Of a stretch of 64,000 bases of DNA, positions 16,873-26,156 are shown one piece after another (position 1 is the first letter of the stretch; each line of letters begins with the position of its first letter). The notes beneath the pieces are model-generated. The model saw only the letters and a list, made by a program, of their open reading frames with translations. It made no database searches and was not told the DNA's origin. The DNA is taken from the NCBI RefSeq assembly GCF_021026095.1, contig NZ_JAJNCU010000002.1:1-64000 (forward strand), written 5' to 3'. The position numbers were made by a program, and so were the translations under genes. This stretch comes from Salinicoccus halitifaciens (GTDB lineage Bacteria > Bacillota > Bacilli > Staphylococcales > Salinicoccaceae).

Positions 16873-18570
16873 TTAAAGTTTCGTATCATCTATCGCGTCC
16901 AGATAACGGCCGGCCTCCTCGATGACCTCTTTCAGGCTGCCTTCCTCGAATGGCGACCTGAGTCCTGCCATACTGACTAGCGCGTTGAACGGGAGTGACC
17001 CGCCGAGCTTGCACAGCGCCACATAATCTTTCCATGCTGCTTCAAAGTCTTCATTTGCACGTTTCCAGAACTGGAGGGCACAGACTTGTGCCAGCGTGTA
17101 GTCGATATAATAGAACGGATCGCCGAAGACATGGATTTGACGATGCCAGAATGAGCCGTCCACAAGGGGTTCGATGCCATCGTAGTCCCTGTGCGGCAAA
17201 TATTTTTCCTCGAGCTTCTTCCACTCATTGCGGCGTTCTGCCGGTGTCATTTCCGGATTCTCATAGACGATGTGCTGGAATTCATCAATCGCCACACCGT
17301 AAGGGAGGAACGATATATTGTCCGCCATATGGGAAAACTTGAATTTATCCGTATCTTCTTCAAAGAACAGATCCATCCACGGATAAGTGAAATATTCCAT
17401 GCTCATCGAATGGATTTCCGCAGATTCAAGTGTCGGGAACTGATATTCAGGCACATCAAAGCGTGACATATACGTCTGGAATGCATGTCCCGCTTCATGT
17501 GTCAGAACGGTCACATCATCCAGTGTGCCGTTGAAGTTCGAGAATATGAAAGGCGAATTATATTCGGGGATGAACGTGCAGTAGCCGCCGCCTTCCTTGC
17601 CTTTCTTCGCTTCCACATCGAATAATTCACGCTCGGTCATGAAGGTGTAGAATTCATCCGTTTCCGAAGACAGTTCCTTATACATCTTTGCCCCATTATC
17701 CATTATATCCTCAGTGTCGCCTTTCGGCGTGGCATTGCCGGTGAGGAAATCGAACGATTCGTCGTATGATTTCAATTCCGTGAGGCCGATGCGGCGGCGC
17801 TGGCGTTCCTTCAGCTTCGTGACGAGGGGTACCACGTACTCCGCAACCTGGTTTCTGAACTTCTCGACCATGTCACGGTCGTAGTCGATCCTGTTCATCC
17901 TGACATATCCGAGTTCGACGAAATCCTCGTAACCAAGCGTTTTGGCGATTTTATCCCGCGTCTTGACGAGCCTGTCATAAATATCATCAATCTCATCCAG
18001 GTTATCCCCCATGAATCCCTGGATGGCGAGTGTGGCCTCTTTTCGGGTGCTGCGGTCGGGATCCTGCATATATGGACCAAATTCGGATAAGTTCAATACT
18101 TTACCGTCGAATTCTATCTCTGCCGAAGCCAGAAGCTTCGAGTATCTGGTGGAAAGACGGTTCTCTTCCTGCACCAGCTCCTTGATCGATGAATCGTAAC
18201 TCTTCAGCTCATTTTCAGCAAGTGCGAAAAGCTGTCTGCCGTACAGATCTTCCAGCTCGAACCGGAAATCACTGTTCAATATCGCATCATAGTACTTGTT
18301 GTTTATTTCAGTTATGACCGGACCGTATTCATCAAAGAAGTTCCTTTCCGTATCATAGAACTCATCTTTGGTGTCTATGCTTGCACGTATATTTGCGAGT
18401 GTCTCCATCGTATCCAGGTGGTTGAAGATCTTATTGAGTTCATCCACGACCCTGCTCTGGGCTTTTGCGCTGTCCGCCGCGTTGAACTTTTCGATCAGTT
18501 CCGATACTTCTTTTGAGATTTGCTGTAAATCGGGTCTTTCATATTTATATTCATGGAACTTCGTGACCAT
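16873..18570 (-). CDS. M3 family oligoendopeptidase (PepF-like)
   Basis: 565 residues, cytoplasmic zinc metallopeptidase. The HEAGH zinc motif is at 358-362 with the second Glu in ESAEIHSMSMEYF, and the C-terminal region carries HIVYENPEMTPAERR and the FGDPFYYIDY motif of M3 peptidases. It cuts short peptides. ATG start with GGGGGAA upstream on the minus strand. Monocistronic, divergent from the PPK2 gene. Confidence 0.9.
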   Translation of the reverse strand: MVTKFHEYKYERPDLQQISKEVSELIEKFNAADSAKAQSRVVDELNKIFNHLDTMETLANIRASIDTKDEFYDTERNFFDEYGPVITEINNKYYDAILNSDFRFELEDLYGRQLFALAENELKSYDSSIKELVQEENRLSTRYSKLLASAEIEFDGKVLNLSEFGPYMQDPDRSTRKEATLAIQGFMGDNLDEIDDIYDRLVKTRDKIAKTLGYEDFVELGYVRMNRIDYDRDMVEKFRNQVAEYVVPLVTKLKERQRRRIGLTELKSYDESFDFLTGNATPKGDTEDIMDNGAKMYKELSSETDEFYTFMTERELFDVEAKKGKEGGGYCTFIPEYNSPFIFSNFNGTLDDVTVLTHEAGHAFQTYMSRFDVPEYQFPTLESAEIHSMSMEYFTYPWMDLFFEEDTDKFKFSHMADNISFLPYGVAIDEFQHIVYENPEMTPAERRNEWKKLEEKYLPHRDYDGIEPLVDGSFWHRQIHVFGDPFYYIDYTLAQVCALQFWKRANEDFEAAWKDYVALCKLGGSLPFNALVSMAGLRSPFEEGSLKEVIEEAGRYLDAIDDTKL

Positions 18571-18716
18571 TCTGTTTCCCCCTTATTGTTAGTCATGAAT
18601 AATTCTATCACACCCATACATGACAATCTAAAATTTGAAGGCGGGGTGCTCATTAAACCCATCATTTTCGGGTAGAGTAAAGAGATGAATACAGAAAGAC
18701 AGGGGGAAAGGTGAAT

Positions 18717-20144
18717 ATGGAAATAGATGAAGAATTGGAATATCAATTAGGTGAAGTGACAAGAAAGACCCATGATATGGAAATTCCGGTCATGATCATA
18801 ATAGAAGGACCGCCGGCATCAGGCAAATCCAGATTGTCGAACGCACTGTATATGGCACTTGATGCGAAATATACGGATTTCATAGCGACGAGGCCGGCAA
18901 GGGGGATCGACCTGCGTTATCCCTTCATGCAGCGCTTCTGGAACCACCTGCCGAAGGCCGGGGACATCAACATCCATTTCAGAAGCTGGTATGCCCAGTA
19001 TATAGAGTATAAGGAAGCGGGTATCACCGAGAACGTTGCGGTGGATTACAGTGAAATCGCAGAAGATATGCAGAATTTCGAAAAGATGCTCCACAACAAT
19101 GGTTATGAAGTCCTGAAATTTTATGTCAATACTTCTGAGGAAGTCAGGCAGAGGCATCTGGAAAAGCTGAAGGAAAACCCGGTCCTCAAATGGAAGGCGG
19201 AGGAATTTGAAGAAAACCTTGAGCTCTTCGATTATGAGGAAGAGATGCAGGACTTCGTGGAAGAAGATCAGCTCATCCCATGGACCGAAATCGACTTTGA
19301 AAATAAAAATGAAGCGATCAATACGATGTTCTCCACAATCATTGAAAAACTGGAGGCAAGGATTGAGAAAGAGAACACGACACCCGTCCCGAGAATCGTC
19401 AGTGACTTCACGCGTTATTTCGAGACGGAGCTCTTCACTTTCGATTTTGAAAAGGAGAAGATAAAAAAATCCGAGTATAAGGATATACTGCCGGACCTGC
19501 AGTTGAAAATGCGTGAACTCCAGTTCCGGCTGTATCAGCATAAGATTCCCCTGATCCTCGTATATGAAGGGATGGATGCAGCCGGCAAGGGCGGCAACAT
19601 CAAACGGACACGGGAAAGGCTCGACCCGACGGGCTATACGGTCAATGCAATCAGTGCACCGACCGACATGGAACTTGCACATCACTACTTATGGCGCTTT
19701 GCGACGAGCATACCGCGCAGCGGGCATATCGGATTCTTCGACAGGAGCTGGTACGGCAGGGTGCTCGTGGAACGGGTCGAGGGGTTTGCGAGCCAGAAGG
19801 AGTGGACGCAGGCGTATGATGAAATTAAGGACTTTGAGAAATCCCTCTACAATTCCGGGGCGGTCATCCTGAAATTCTTCTTATCCCTGGATAAGGATGA
19901 ACAGCTCAAACGATTTGAAAAGCGTGAAAACAACATTGAAAAGCAGTGGAAAATCACCAGTGAGGATTGGAGGAACAGGGAAAAATGGGATCGGTATCTG
20001 GAAGCGAGTGAAGATATGATCAAAAAGACGGATACCGATTATGCACCCTGGCATATCATCCCCGGCAACGACAAAAGATACGCACGTATCGAAGTGCTGA
20101 AGAAAATCATCTCGGCCGGTGAGAAGGTGCTGGAAGATGAGTGA
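18717..20144 (+). CDS. pap: Two-domain PPK2: polyphosphate:AMP phosphotransferase
   Basis: 475 residues made of two PPK2 domains. The first has Walker A GPPASGKS and FRSWYAQYI; the second has VYEGMDAAGKGG, FDRSWYGRVLVERVEGF and DYAPWHIIPGNDKRYARI, the intact PPK2 catalytic set. Two-domain PPK2 proteins (class II, PAP) phosphorylate AMP to ADP with polyphosphate; the divergent N-terminal domain is usually the inactive one. ATG 18717 preferred over GTG 18711 because of the spacing from AGGGGG. Followed after 58 bases by lemA. Confidence 0.87.
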   Translation: MEIDEELEYQLGEVTRKTHDMEIPVMIIIEGPPASGKSRLSNALYMALDAKYTDFIATRPARGIDLRYPFMQRFWNHLPKAGDINIHFRSWYAQYIEYKEAGITENVAVDYSEIAEDMQNFEKMLHNNGYEVLKFYVNTSEEVRQRHLEKLKENPVLKWKAEEFEENLELFDYEEEMQDFVEEDQLIPWTEIDFENKNEAINTMFSTIIEKLEARIEKENTTPVPRIVSDFTRYFETELFTFDFEKEKIKKSEYKDILPDLQLKMRELQFRLYQHKIPLILVYEGMDAAGKGGNIKRTRERLDPTGYTVNAISAPTDMELAHHYLWRFATSIPRSGHIGFFDRSWYGRVLVERVEGFASQKEWTQAYDEIKDFEKSLYNSGAVILKFFLSLDKDEQLKRFEKRENNIEKQWKITSEDWRNREKWDRYLEASEDMIKKTDTDYAPWHIIPGNDKRYARIEVLKKIISAGEKVLEDE

Positions 20145-20202
20145 ACCATTATTTTAATGTATAATCCATATAGTAAGAGATTAAAAGAAAGAGGAAGAGA
20201 AG

Positions 20203-20796
20203 ATGAGGAAATTATTATTACCCATAGGGATCATTGTTGGTTTGATCATCATTTTTGCGATTCTTGTCGTTCCGAGATACAACACACTGGTCAACCTGGA
20301 TGAAGATGTGCTGCAGGCCGAATCGAATATCCAGACCCAGCTGCAGCGGCGTGGGGATTTGATTCCGAACCTGGTCAGCACTGTTCAGGAATATGCAGAC
20401 CTTGAGCAGGAAATCTTCACTGACATCGCGGAAGCGAGAAGCAATATCACGAATGCGGATGACATGTCAGAAGTTTCTGAAGCGGATACGGAAATGCGTT
20501 CCGCCCTATCCAGGCTGATTGCGGTCGCAGAGGATTACCCTGAATTGCAGGCGAGTGAACAGTTCACGGGCCTGCGTGACGAGCTTGCCGGTGCGGAGAA
20601 CAGGATTGCCGTGGCAAGGCAGGATTACAACTCCACCGTCCAGGCTTTCAACAGGAATGTCAGGACATTCCCGGGGAACATGATTGCCGGGATATTCGGA
20701 TTTGAGGAAAAACCGTACTTCGAGGCGGATGAGGAGAGCCAAGAGGTGCCTGAAGTGAACTTCGACTCAGGCGGGGACGAGTCCGGTGATGAGTGA
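20203..20796 (+). CDS. lemA: LemA family membrane protein
   Basis: 197 residues: an N-terminal transmembrane helix (GIIVGLIIIFAILVVP), then the LemA helical bundle with RYNTLVNLDEDVLQAESNI, LQRRGDLIPNLVSTVQEYA and RQDYNSTVQAFNRNVRTFP, and a short acidic tail. Molecular role is not established for the family. It overlaps the TPM-domain gene start, a pairing common in bacteria. Confidence 0.92.
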   Translation: MRKLLLPIGIIVGLIIIFAILVVPRYNTLVNLDEDVLQAESNIQTQLQRRGDLIPNLVSTVQEYADLEQEIFTDIAEARSNITNADDMSEVSEADTEMRSALSRLIAVAEDYPELQASEQFTGLRDELAGAENRIAVARQDYNSTVQAFNRNVRTFPGNMIAGIFGFEEKPYFEADEESQEVPEVNFDSGGDESGDE

Positions 20797-21671
20797 TGAA
20801 ACACTTTTTGCCGGTCGTTGCAGCTTTATTCCTCGCTGTGCTGTTCAGTCAGGAGGCGATGGCACGGGAGGAACTGCCCGAGCTCGATACAAATAATTAT
20901 TTCATACAGGATCATGCAGATATCCTCAGCCCCCAAACGGTTGAAGAATTGAACGCACTCGGTGAACATCTTGAAGAGGGCACCGGTGCTGAGCTTCTGC
21001 TGATGACGATGCCGACCATAGGCCAGGAGCACAGGCAGGATTATGCGCTCAGGGTACTCAGGGAATACGGTGTCGGAAAAGCAGAGCATGATAACGGTAT
21101 CGTGATTTTTTTGAATCTGGACAATGGAAATGAATTCAATAACCGCGGCATCGACATCCAGGTCGGTTACGGTGTCGAAGGGTATTTGAACGATGCGAAA
21201 ATCGGAAGGATCATCGACAACACCGCAATGGAGAGTTTCCAGAACGCAGCAGCTGCACCGGATGAAAGCACTGCGAATGCATATTATGAAGAAGGGCTTG
21301 TGAACCTCTACAATGCCATCTACCAGGAATCCCTGGATGCATACGGTTTTGTCGACGGGGAATTCACGAGGGAGACACCCCAGGATGATGCGGAGGCGTT
21401 GAGTTTCTCCGGCAGCATCATCAGGATTTTACTCGCCATGGGTGTGATCTACCTGCTTTATAAAATGTTTTCCAACAGAGGCGGCCCGGGCGGTCCGCGC
21501 GGGCCGGGAGGCAGAAACAGACGCGCAAGGCGCCGTGGTGGTCCGGTTGTACTGTTCCCGCCGTCAGGCGGCGGATTCGGTTCCGGTGGCGGCTTTGGCG
21601 GCGGCGGCGGTGGTTTCGGAGGCTTCGGCGGTGGATCCGGCGGCGGCGGCGGTGCCGGCCGCGGATTCTGA
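20796..21671 (+). CDS. TPM-domain protein with Gly-rich tail
   Basis: 291 residues. Signal peptide (FLPVVAALFLAVLF, cleavage near AMA), a TPM (YgcG/Psb32-type) domain with NNYFIQDHADILSP, GAELLLMTMPTIG and IDIQVGYGVEGYLND, one transmembrane helix (IRILLAMGVIYLLYK), a basic segment and a glycine-rich GGFGGGGGG tail. ATG overlaps the lemA stop (TGATG). Probably works with LemA at the membrane; function unknown. Confidence 0.88.
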   Translation: MKHFLPVVAALFLAVLFSQEAMAREELPELDTNNYFIQDHADILSPQTVEELNALGEHLEEGTGAELLLMTMPTIGQEHRQDYALRVLREYGVGKAEHDNGIVIFLNLDNGNEFNNRGIDIQVGYGVEGYLNDAKIGRIIDNTAMESFQNAAAAPDESTANAYYEEGLVNLYNAIYQESLDAYGFVDGEFTRETPQDDAEALSFSGSIIRILLAMGVIYLLYKMFSNRGGPGGPRGPGGRNRRARRRGGPVVLFPPSGGGFGSGGGFGGGGGGFGGFGGGSGGGGGAGRGF

Positions 21672-21677
21672 TACACG

Positions 21678-21715
21678 ATGAAAAAGAGACTGGAAGAGAT
21701 TCCAGTCTCTTTTCT
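21678..21715 (+). terminator. Terminator, left edge of the aromatic island
   Basis: AAAGAGACTGGAA / TTCCAGTCTCTTTT hairpin. 34 of its 36 bases recur at 33625-33660 on the other side of the aromatic gene island. Confidence 0.85.
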
Positions 21716-21746
21716 TATTTTTAAATTTTAACAGCCGATTGGTATT

Positions 21747-22535
21747 CTACCTGAAAAACCGTGCATCATACCCAAGACGTTCGGAAGCATCTTCCCCCGC
21801 CGCAATGACTTTTGCTGCGATATCACGGATTTTATATTCTTTCATGCGCTGTATGGGGCCGACAACAGTGATTGCACTCACCACTTTCCCAGTATAGTCG
21901 CGTATCGGGGCAGCAACCGATCTCGTTCCTTCAGTCAATTCCTCGGTGCTGACCGCATAATTTTTTTCACGGATCATTTCCAGTTCCCTGCGAAGGTGTT
22001 CGGGGTCGGTGATGCTGTTTCTGGTGTGCGAAATCAATCCCTGGCTGATGACATCCTCGACCACCTGCTCTTCACTGAAAGCGAGAAGTACTTTGCCGGA
22101 GCTCGTACAGTATGAAGGGTTCCGTCTTCCAAGATGAGTAAGTATCCGAACAGGGTGGTAACATTCCTCCTTATGTATGTAGATCGTATCCAGGCCATCC
22201 ATAACTGCTAAATGTGTGGTTTCACCTGTATCGTTCACCAGTTTATGCAGGACAGGGGAAGCTTCTTTATGAATATCCAAATCAGTGGTGACAATACCTG
22301 CAAGCGTGAGTACCGAGACACCCAGCCGATAGGACTGGGTGTCTTTGTCTTTGATGATAAACCCTTCATTGGCCAGGGTTGACATTAGCCGACTGACTGT
22401 ACTTTTTGCCAGTCCCAATGATTGAGACAGTTCACCGACCCTTTTTGTCGGTTCAACCGCAGAAAAACTCTTTAGAATCCTTAAGGCGTTAGTGACAGAA
22501 GAGAGGACTTGCGGATCGGGCTTATTATTTGCCAT
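21747..22535 (-). CDS. IclR family transcriptional regulator
   Basis: 262 residues: N-terminal winged HTH (VTNALRILKSFS, VGELSQSLGLAKSTVSRLMSTLANEGFI) and C-terminal IclR effector domain with SYCTSSGKVLLAF, EELTEGTRSVAAPIRDYTGKVV and AITVVGP. IclR proteins often sense aromatic acids or their intermediates. Start at ATG 22535 behind GAGGTG. It is divergent from the meta-cleavage operon, and a 19-bp inverted-repeat operator lies in between, with a second copy ahead of the dioxygenase operon. Confidence 0.9.
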   Translation of the reverse strand: MANNKPDPQVLSSVTNALRILKSFSAVEPTKRVGELSQSLGLAKSTVSRLMSTLANEGFIIKDKDTQSYRLGVSVLTLAGIVTTDLDIHKEASPVLHKLVNDTGETTHLAVMDGLDTIYIHKEECYHPVRILTHLGRRNPSYCTSSGKVLLAFSEEQVVEDVISQGLISHTRNSITDPEHLRRELEMIREKNYAVSTEELTEGTRSVAAPIRDYTGKVVSAITVVGPIQRMKEYKIRDIAAKVIAAGEDASERLGYDARFFR

Positions 22536-22619
22536 GGACTTCACCTCATTGATTTTTGTTTTACATGAAGGAACTTAAAAAATTGAATTTTCCCGGAATA
22601 TGTATTGATTGTACCTTAT

Positions 22620-22633
22620 TGGCAGCGCTTTCT
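22620..22633. promoter_or_regulatory. Candidate CcpA cre site
   Basis: TGGCAGCGCTTTCT matches the cre consensus WTGNNARCGNWWWCAW at all but the final A. It lies in the IclR / dehydrogenase intergenic region. Confidence 0.45.
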
Positions 22634-22670
22634 AAATAGTTTTTGAAAATTCAATCAAAATATTTTTAAT

Positions 22671-22689
22671 TGTTCCATATGGAGGAACA
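22671..22689. promoter_or_regulatory. IclR-type operator, copy 1
   Basis: TGTTCCATATGGAGGAACA: TGTTCC and GGAACA arms around 7 bases. A copy with two changes occurs at 27154-27172. Position between iclR and the dehydrogenase operon suits control of both. Confidence 0.65.
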
Positions 22690-22821
22690 GTGGACTTTTA
22701 AAGGTTTTCAGCCGAATCTATAATGAACACATATCGATGAAGCAGTGGGGGACGCTCCATAATTCATTCGTAACTGTAAGTGGGTATGTATGCGCTATCA
22801 AAATTTAGGAGGATTTTATTT

Positions 22822-24279
22822 ATGAAAACTGAAACAAAACAAAGTGTGATGGAATGTCTGCATTTCATCAATGGAGAATATGTAAAGTCGTCGAATGCCA
22901 AAACGTTTGAAAATGTGAATCCCGCAACAGAAGAGGTGCTCGGCAATGTCGCAATAGGAGGAACAGAAGAAGTTGATCAGGCGGTAGCTGCTGCGAGGGA
23001 GGCATTGAACGGGGAATGGAAAAACATGCCTTTGAAAAAGCGCTCCAATATCCTCCGTAAAATAGGTGATTTAATCCTGGATAGGAAAGATGAACTGGCG
23101 GAACTCGAATCCCTCGATACAGGCAAGCCGCTATGGTTGTCCCAGAAAGTGGATATTGATCGTGCAGCGAACAATTTTTATTTCTTTGCTGATTATATGA
23201 CAACGGTTGGGACGGAGGCTTATGAGCAGGATGATATCGCCATCCATTATGCCAAGCGTCGTCCGGTAGGGGTAGTGGGGCTGATCAATCCATGGAACCT
23301 CCCGCTGTTCCTTATGACATGGAAATTGGCGCCGGCTCTGGCGGCAGGCAATGCAGCTGTGATGAAGCCTTCGGAAGTGACACCGATGACCGCCACTGTG
23401 CTGGGAGAAATCTGCAAAGAGGCCGGTGTACCGGATGGTGTGGTGAACATGGTGCATGGGTTCGGTGAAACCGGAGCGGCACTTTCCTCCCATGAAGATG
23501 TGGATGCCATCGCCTTCACCGGTGAGACGATCACAGGCACTGAAATTATGAAGGCTGCAGCACCGACATTGAAGAAATTGTCCTTCGAGCTTGGCGGCAA
23601 GAATCCCAATATCATTTTCGCAGATGCTGATCTTGAAGATGCGATTGAAACGACGGTACGTTCGAGCTTCATCAACCAGGGCGAAGTATGCCTGTGCGGT
23701 TCGAGGATTTATGTGGAACGACAGGTATATGATGAATTTCTGGATCGCTTTGCAGAAAAGACGAAAGAACTCGTGGTGGGCGACCCGTTTGATGCCGATA
23801 CAAAAGTTGGCGCCTTGGTGAGTGAAGAACATTATCAGAAGGTGCTCGGCTATCTGGATATCGCAAAAGAAGAAGGCGGCACATTCCTGACAGGCGGTAA
23901 AGCAGCTGAAGGGTTCGATAAAGGATTCTTTGTGGAGCCGACGATCATTACAGGGTTGGGGAAAGATTCGAGATGTGTGCGCGAAGAAATTTTTGGACCG
24001 GTTGTGACTGTGGTTCCATTTGATACAGAAGAAGAACTGCTGGAGCAGGTCAACGACACGCACTATGGCCTGAGTGCAAGCGTATGGACCAGTGATGTGA
24101 AGCGTGCCACCGGGTTCAGCGGAAAAATTGAAGCCGGCATCGTCTGGGTCAATACATGGTTCCTGCGTGATCTGCGCACACCATTCGGCGGAATGAAGCG
24201 CAGCGGTCTCGGCCGCGAAGGTGGGGCCCACAGTTTCGATTTCTACTCTGAATTAACGAATATCACTCTCAAAATGTAG
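22822..24279 (+). CDS. 2-hydroxymuconic semialdehyde dehydrogenase
   Basis: 485 residues, aldehyde dehydrogenase superfamily, DmpC/XylG/PraB branch. VNPATEEVLGNV near the start, cofactor region NPWNLPLFLMTWKLAPALAAG, catalytic Glu256 in FELGGKNP and Cys290 in GEVCLC, the Cys-x-Cys form typical of hydroxymuconic semialdehyde dehydrogenases, and the C-terminal TPFGGMKRSGLGREGG. It oxidises the ring-fission semialdehyde to 2-hydroxymuconate with NAD+. Start at ATG 22822 behind AGGAGG. First gene of a four-gene operon with hydratase, decarboxylase and tautomerase. A 2-aminomuconate semialdehyde substrate is the main alternative. Confidence 0.88.
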   Translation: MKTETKQSVMECLHFINGEYVKSSNAKTFENVNPATEEVLGNVAIGGTEEVDQAVAAAREALNGEWKNMPLKKRSNILRKIGDLILDRKDELAELESLDTGKPLWLSQKVDIDRAANNFYFFADYMTTVGTEAYEQDDIAIHYAKRRPVGVVGLINPWNLPLFLMTWKLAPALAAGNAAVMKPSEVTPMTATVLGEICKEAGVPDGVVNMVHGFGETGAALSSHEDVDAIAFTGETITGTEIMKAAAPTLKKLSFELGGKNPNIIFADADLEDAIETTVRSSFINQGEVCLCGSRIYVERQVYDEFLDRFAEKTKELVVGDPFDADTKVGALVSEEHYQKVLGYLDIAKEEGGTFLTGGKAAEGFDKGFFVEPTIITGLGKDSRCVREEIFGPVVTVVPFDTEEELLEQVNDTHYGLSASVWTSDVKRATGFSGKIEAGIVWVNTWFLRDLRTPFGGMKRSGLGREGGAHSFDFYSELTNITLKM

Positions 24280-24290
24280 GGGGAAATCAT

Positions 24291-25097
24291 GTGAAAACTG
24301 AATATACGACGAAAACCGTAGGTTATGCAGATCACTTGAACAGTGCCGGGAGTAAAAAGGAAGGGGTCCAGCCGATTACAGAGCTGGATCCTGAAATTTC
24401 CATCGAGGATGCTTATGATATACAACTGTATACGATAGAACAGAATGTGAAGAGCGGCCGGCGGATCACGGGCAAGAAAATTGGCCTGACATCCAAAGTG
24501 ATGCAGGAAGCGTTGGGAGTAGAGGAACCGGATTACGGACATCTATTAGATGATATGCAGGTGAAAAATGGCGGGACGATTCCACTGGGCCGTGTCCTGC
24601 AGCCGAAGGTGGAAGGAGAAATAGCTTTTATCCTGAAGGACGACCTGGAAGGGCCGGATGTCACTATCCAGGATGTATTAGAAGCCACTGAAGTGGTGGT
24701 ACCCGCCCTTGAAATCATAGACAGCAGGATAAAGGACTGGAAAATCACTTTGGCTGATACGGTCGCAGATAACGCGTCGTCCGGACTGTACCTGCTCGGT
24801 GATATTCCGACTAAAATTGAGGATATCGATCTGAAACAGGTTGAAATGACGCTCTACAAGAACGGCATTTTACAAAATACTGGAGTCGGTACAGCTGTTT
24901 TGGGAGATCCCGCAAAATGCGTGGCATGGCTGGCCAATAAACTCTCAAGCTATGGAATAACTCTGAAGGCCGGCGAAATCATCCTGTCAGGGGCGCTGTC
25001 GGCTGCTGTAGAAGCCGGGCCCGGAGATTACTTTTCCGCAAAGTTTTCGGGTCTTGAAGAAGTGCGGGTTTCATTCGATGAATATGAGGAGAGATGA
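24291..25097 (+). CDS. 2-oxopent-4-enoate hydratase
   Basis: 268 residues of the FAH-fold hydratase/decarboxylase family (DmpE/XylJ). GKKIGLTSKVMQEALGV, PDYGHLLDDM, PKVEGEIAF (metal ligands) and ALEIIDSRIKDW are family marks. It hydrates 2-oxopent-4-enoate to 4-hydroxy-2-oxovalerate. GTG start at 24291 behind AGGGGGA; the ATG two bases earlier is out of frame. It overlaps the decarboxylase gene by 4 bases, and the two enzymes usually form a complex. Confidence 0.88.
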   Translation: MKTEYTTKTVGYADHLNSAGSKKEGVQPITELDPEISIEDAYDIQLYTIEQNVKSGRRITGKKIGLTSKVMQEALGVEEPDYGHLLDDMQVKNGGTIPLGRVLQPKVEGEIAFILKDDLEGPDVTIQDVLEATEVVVPALEIIDSRIKDWKITLADTVADNASSGLYLLGDIPTKIEDIDLKQVEMTLYKNGILQNTGVGTAVLGDPAKCVAWLANKLSSYGITLKAGEIILSGALSAAVEAGPGDYFSAKFSGLEEVRVSFDEYEER

Positions 25098-25888
25098 ACA
25101 TGGAGAAAAGTAAGGTCAAAGAGCTGGCAGATTATGTGCATAATGCGGAAAAAGAGAATAAGGAAATATTGAAGATCACTGCGGAGTTGTATCCATCACT
25201 TTCCATTGATGAGGCATATCTCGTCCAGGAAGAATTGGTCCGTCAAAAGCTGGAAGAGGGTTACCAGATCACCGGACCAAAGATGGGTATTACCAGTGAG
25301 GCCAAAATGAAGCAGATGGACGTGGATGATCCAATATACGGTTATGTATTTGATAATATGATTGTCGAAGAAGGTGATTCGATTTCCATATCTGACTATA
25401 TCCACCCAAAAGTGGAACCTGAAATCGGGTTTATTTTAGGAGAAGATCTGGAAGGGCCGGGTGTAACCACGCTGGATGTGCTGCGTGCCACCGAGCATGT
25501 TTTTCCGGCTATCGAGATTATTGACAGCCGGTATGAGAATTTTAACTTTACGCTGCCGGATGTCATTGCAGATAACACTTCTGCAGCAGGTGCGGTGTTT
25601 GGCACCTGTCTAAGAAAACCTGAAGAGCTGGAACTGGATGTAGTCGGGGTGACGTTATCCATAAATGGAGAGGTCCAGTCACTGGGGGCAGGGGCTGCAG
25701 TATTGGATCATCCGGCCAAATCGATTGCGAGGCTTGCAAATATGCTGAGCAGAAAAGGAGAGAAAGTAAAAGCGGGTCAGCCCATCCTCTCCGGCGGCAT
25801 CACGGCAGCGGTGCGTTTATCTCCCGGGGATTTCGTCAGCGCGAAATATGGCGGTCTGGGTGATGTATCATTTTTCGTGAAGGAATAA
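25094..25888 (+). CDS. 4-oxalocrotonate decarboxylase
   Basis: 264 residues, paralogous to the preceding hydratase (DmpH/XylI). GPKMGITSEAKMKQM, DPIYGYVFDNM, HPKVEPEIGFIL and AIEIIDSRYENF occupy the same positions. It removes CO2 from 2-oxo-3-hexenedioate to give 2-oxopent-4-enoate, which the hydratase takes over. Assignment of which paralogue is the decarboxylase rests on PKVEPEIGF and similarity to DmpH; a swap is possible. Confidence 0.82.
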   Translation: MNMEKSKVKELADYVHNAEKENKEILKITAELYPSLSIDEAYLVQEELVRQKLEEGYQITGPKMGITSEAKMKQMDVDDPIYGYVFDNMIVEEGDSISISDYIHPKVEPEIGFILGEDLEGPGVTTLDVLRATEHVFPAIEIIDSRYENFNFTLPDVIADNTSAAGAVFGTCLRKPEELELDVVGVTLSINGEVQSLGAGAAVLDHPAKSIARLANMLSRKGEKVKAGQPILSGGITAAVRLSPGDFVSAKYGGLGDVSFFVKE

Positions 25889-25922
25889 AACAGCATTTGA
25901 ACTGACGGAGGAGGGAAGACAT

Positions 25923-26114
25923 TTGCCACTTATTAATGTGAAGATAATGGAAGGCAGATCCGAAGAAAAAATAGAAGCACTGATGAAGAATGTGACAGAT
26001 GCAGTCAGTGAATCACTCGATGCACCGAAGGAGAATGTGCGTGTGATCGTTGAGGAAGTACCGAAAACGCGCTGGGCCATCGGCGGGACGAGTGCTAAAA
26101 AACTGGGAAGATGA
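25923..26114 (+). CDS. 4-oxalocrotonate tautomerase
   Basis: 63 residues including Met; after removal the catalytic Pro1 starts PLINVKIMEGRSEEKIEAL. Conserved VRVIVEEVPKTRWAIGG contains the C-terminal active-site region of 4-OT (hexameric XylH/DmpI type). It converts 2-hydroxymuconate to 2-oxo-3-hexenedioate. TTG start with GGAGGAGGG upstream. Last gene of the lower meta-cleavage operon. Confidence 0.9.
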   Translation: MPLINVKIMEGRSEEKIEALMKNVTDAVSESLDAPKENVRVIVEEVPKTRWAIGGTSAKKLGR

Positions 26115-26126
26115 ATAAGCATTAAG

Positions 26127-26154
26127 AGCAGCAGGGATGCCTGCTGCTTTTTTT
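26127..26154 (+). terminator. Terminator of the lower meta-cleavage operon
   Basis: AGCAGCAGG-gatg-CCTGCTGCT followed by a run of T. Confidence 0.88.
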
Positions 26155-26156
26155 GT

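Noticed and set aside
18819-19685. 288-codon minus-strand frame opposite the PPK2 gene
   Set aside because: Complement of a conserved coding region; no ribosome binding site or family match.
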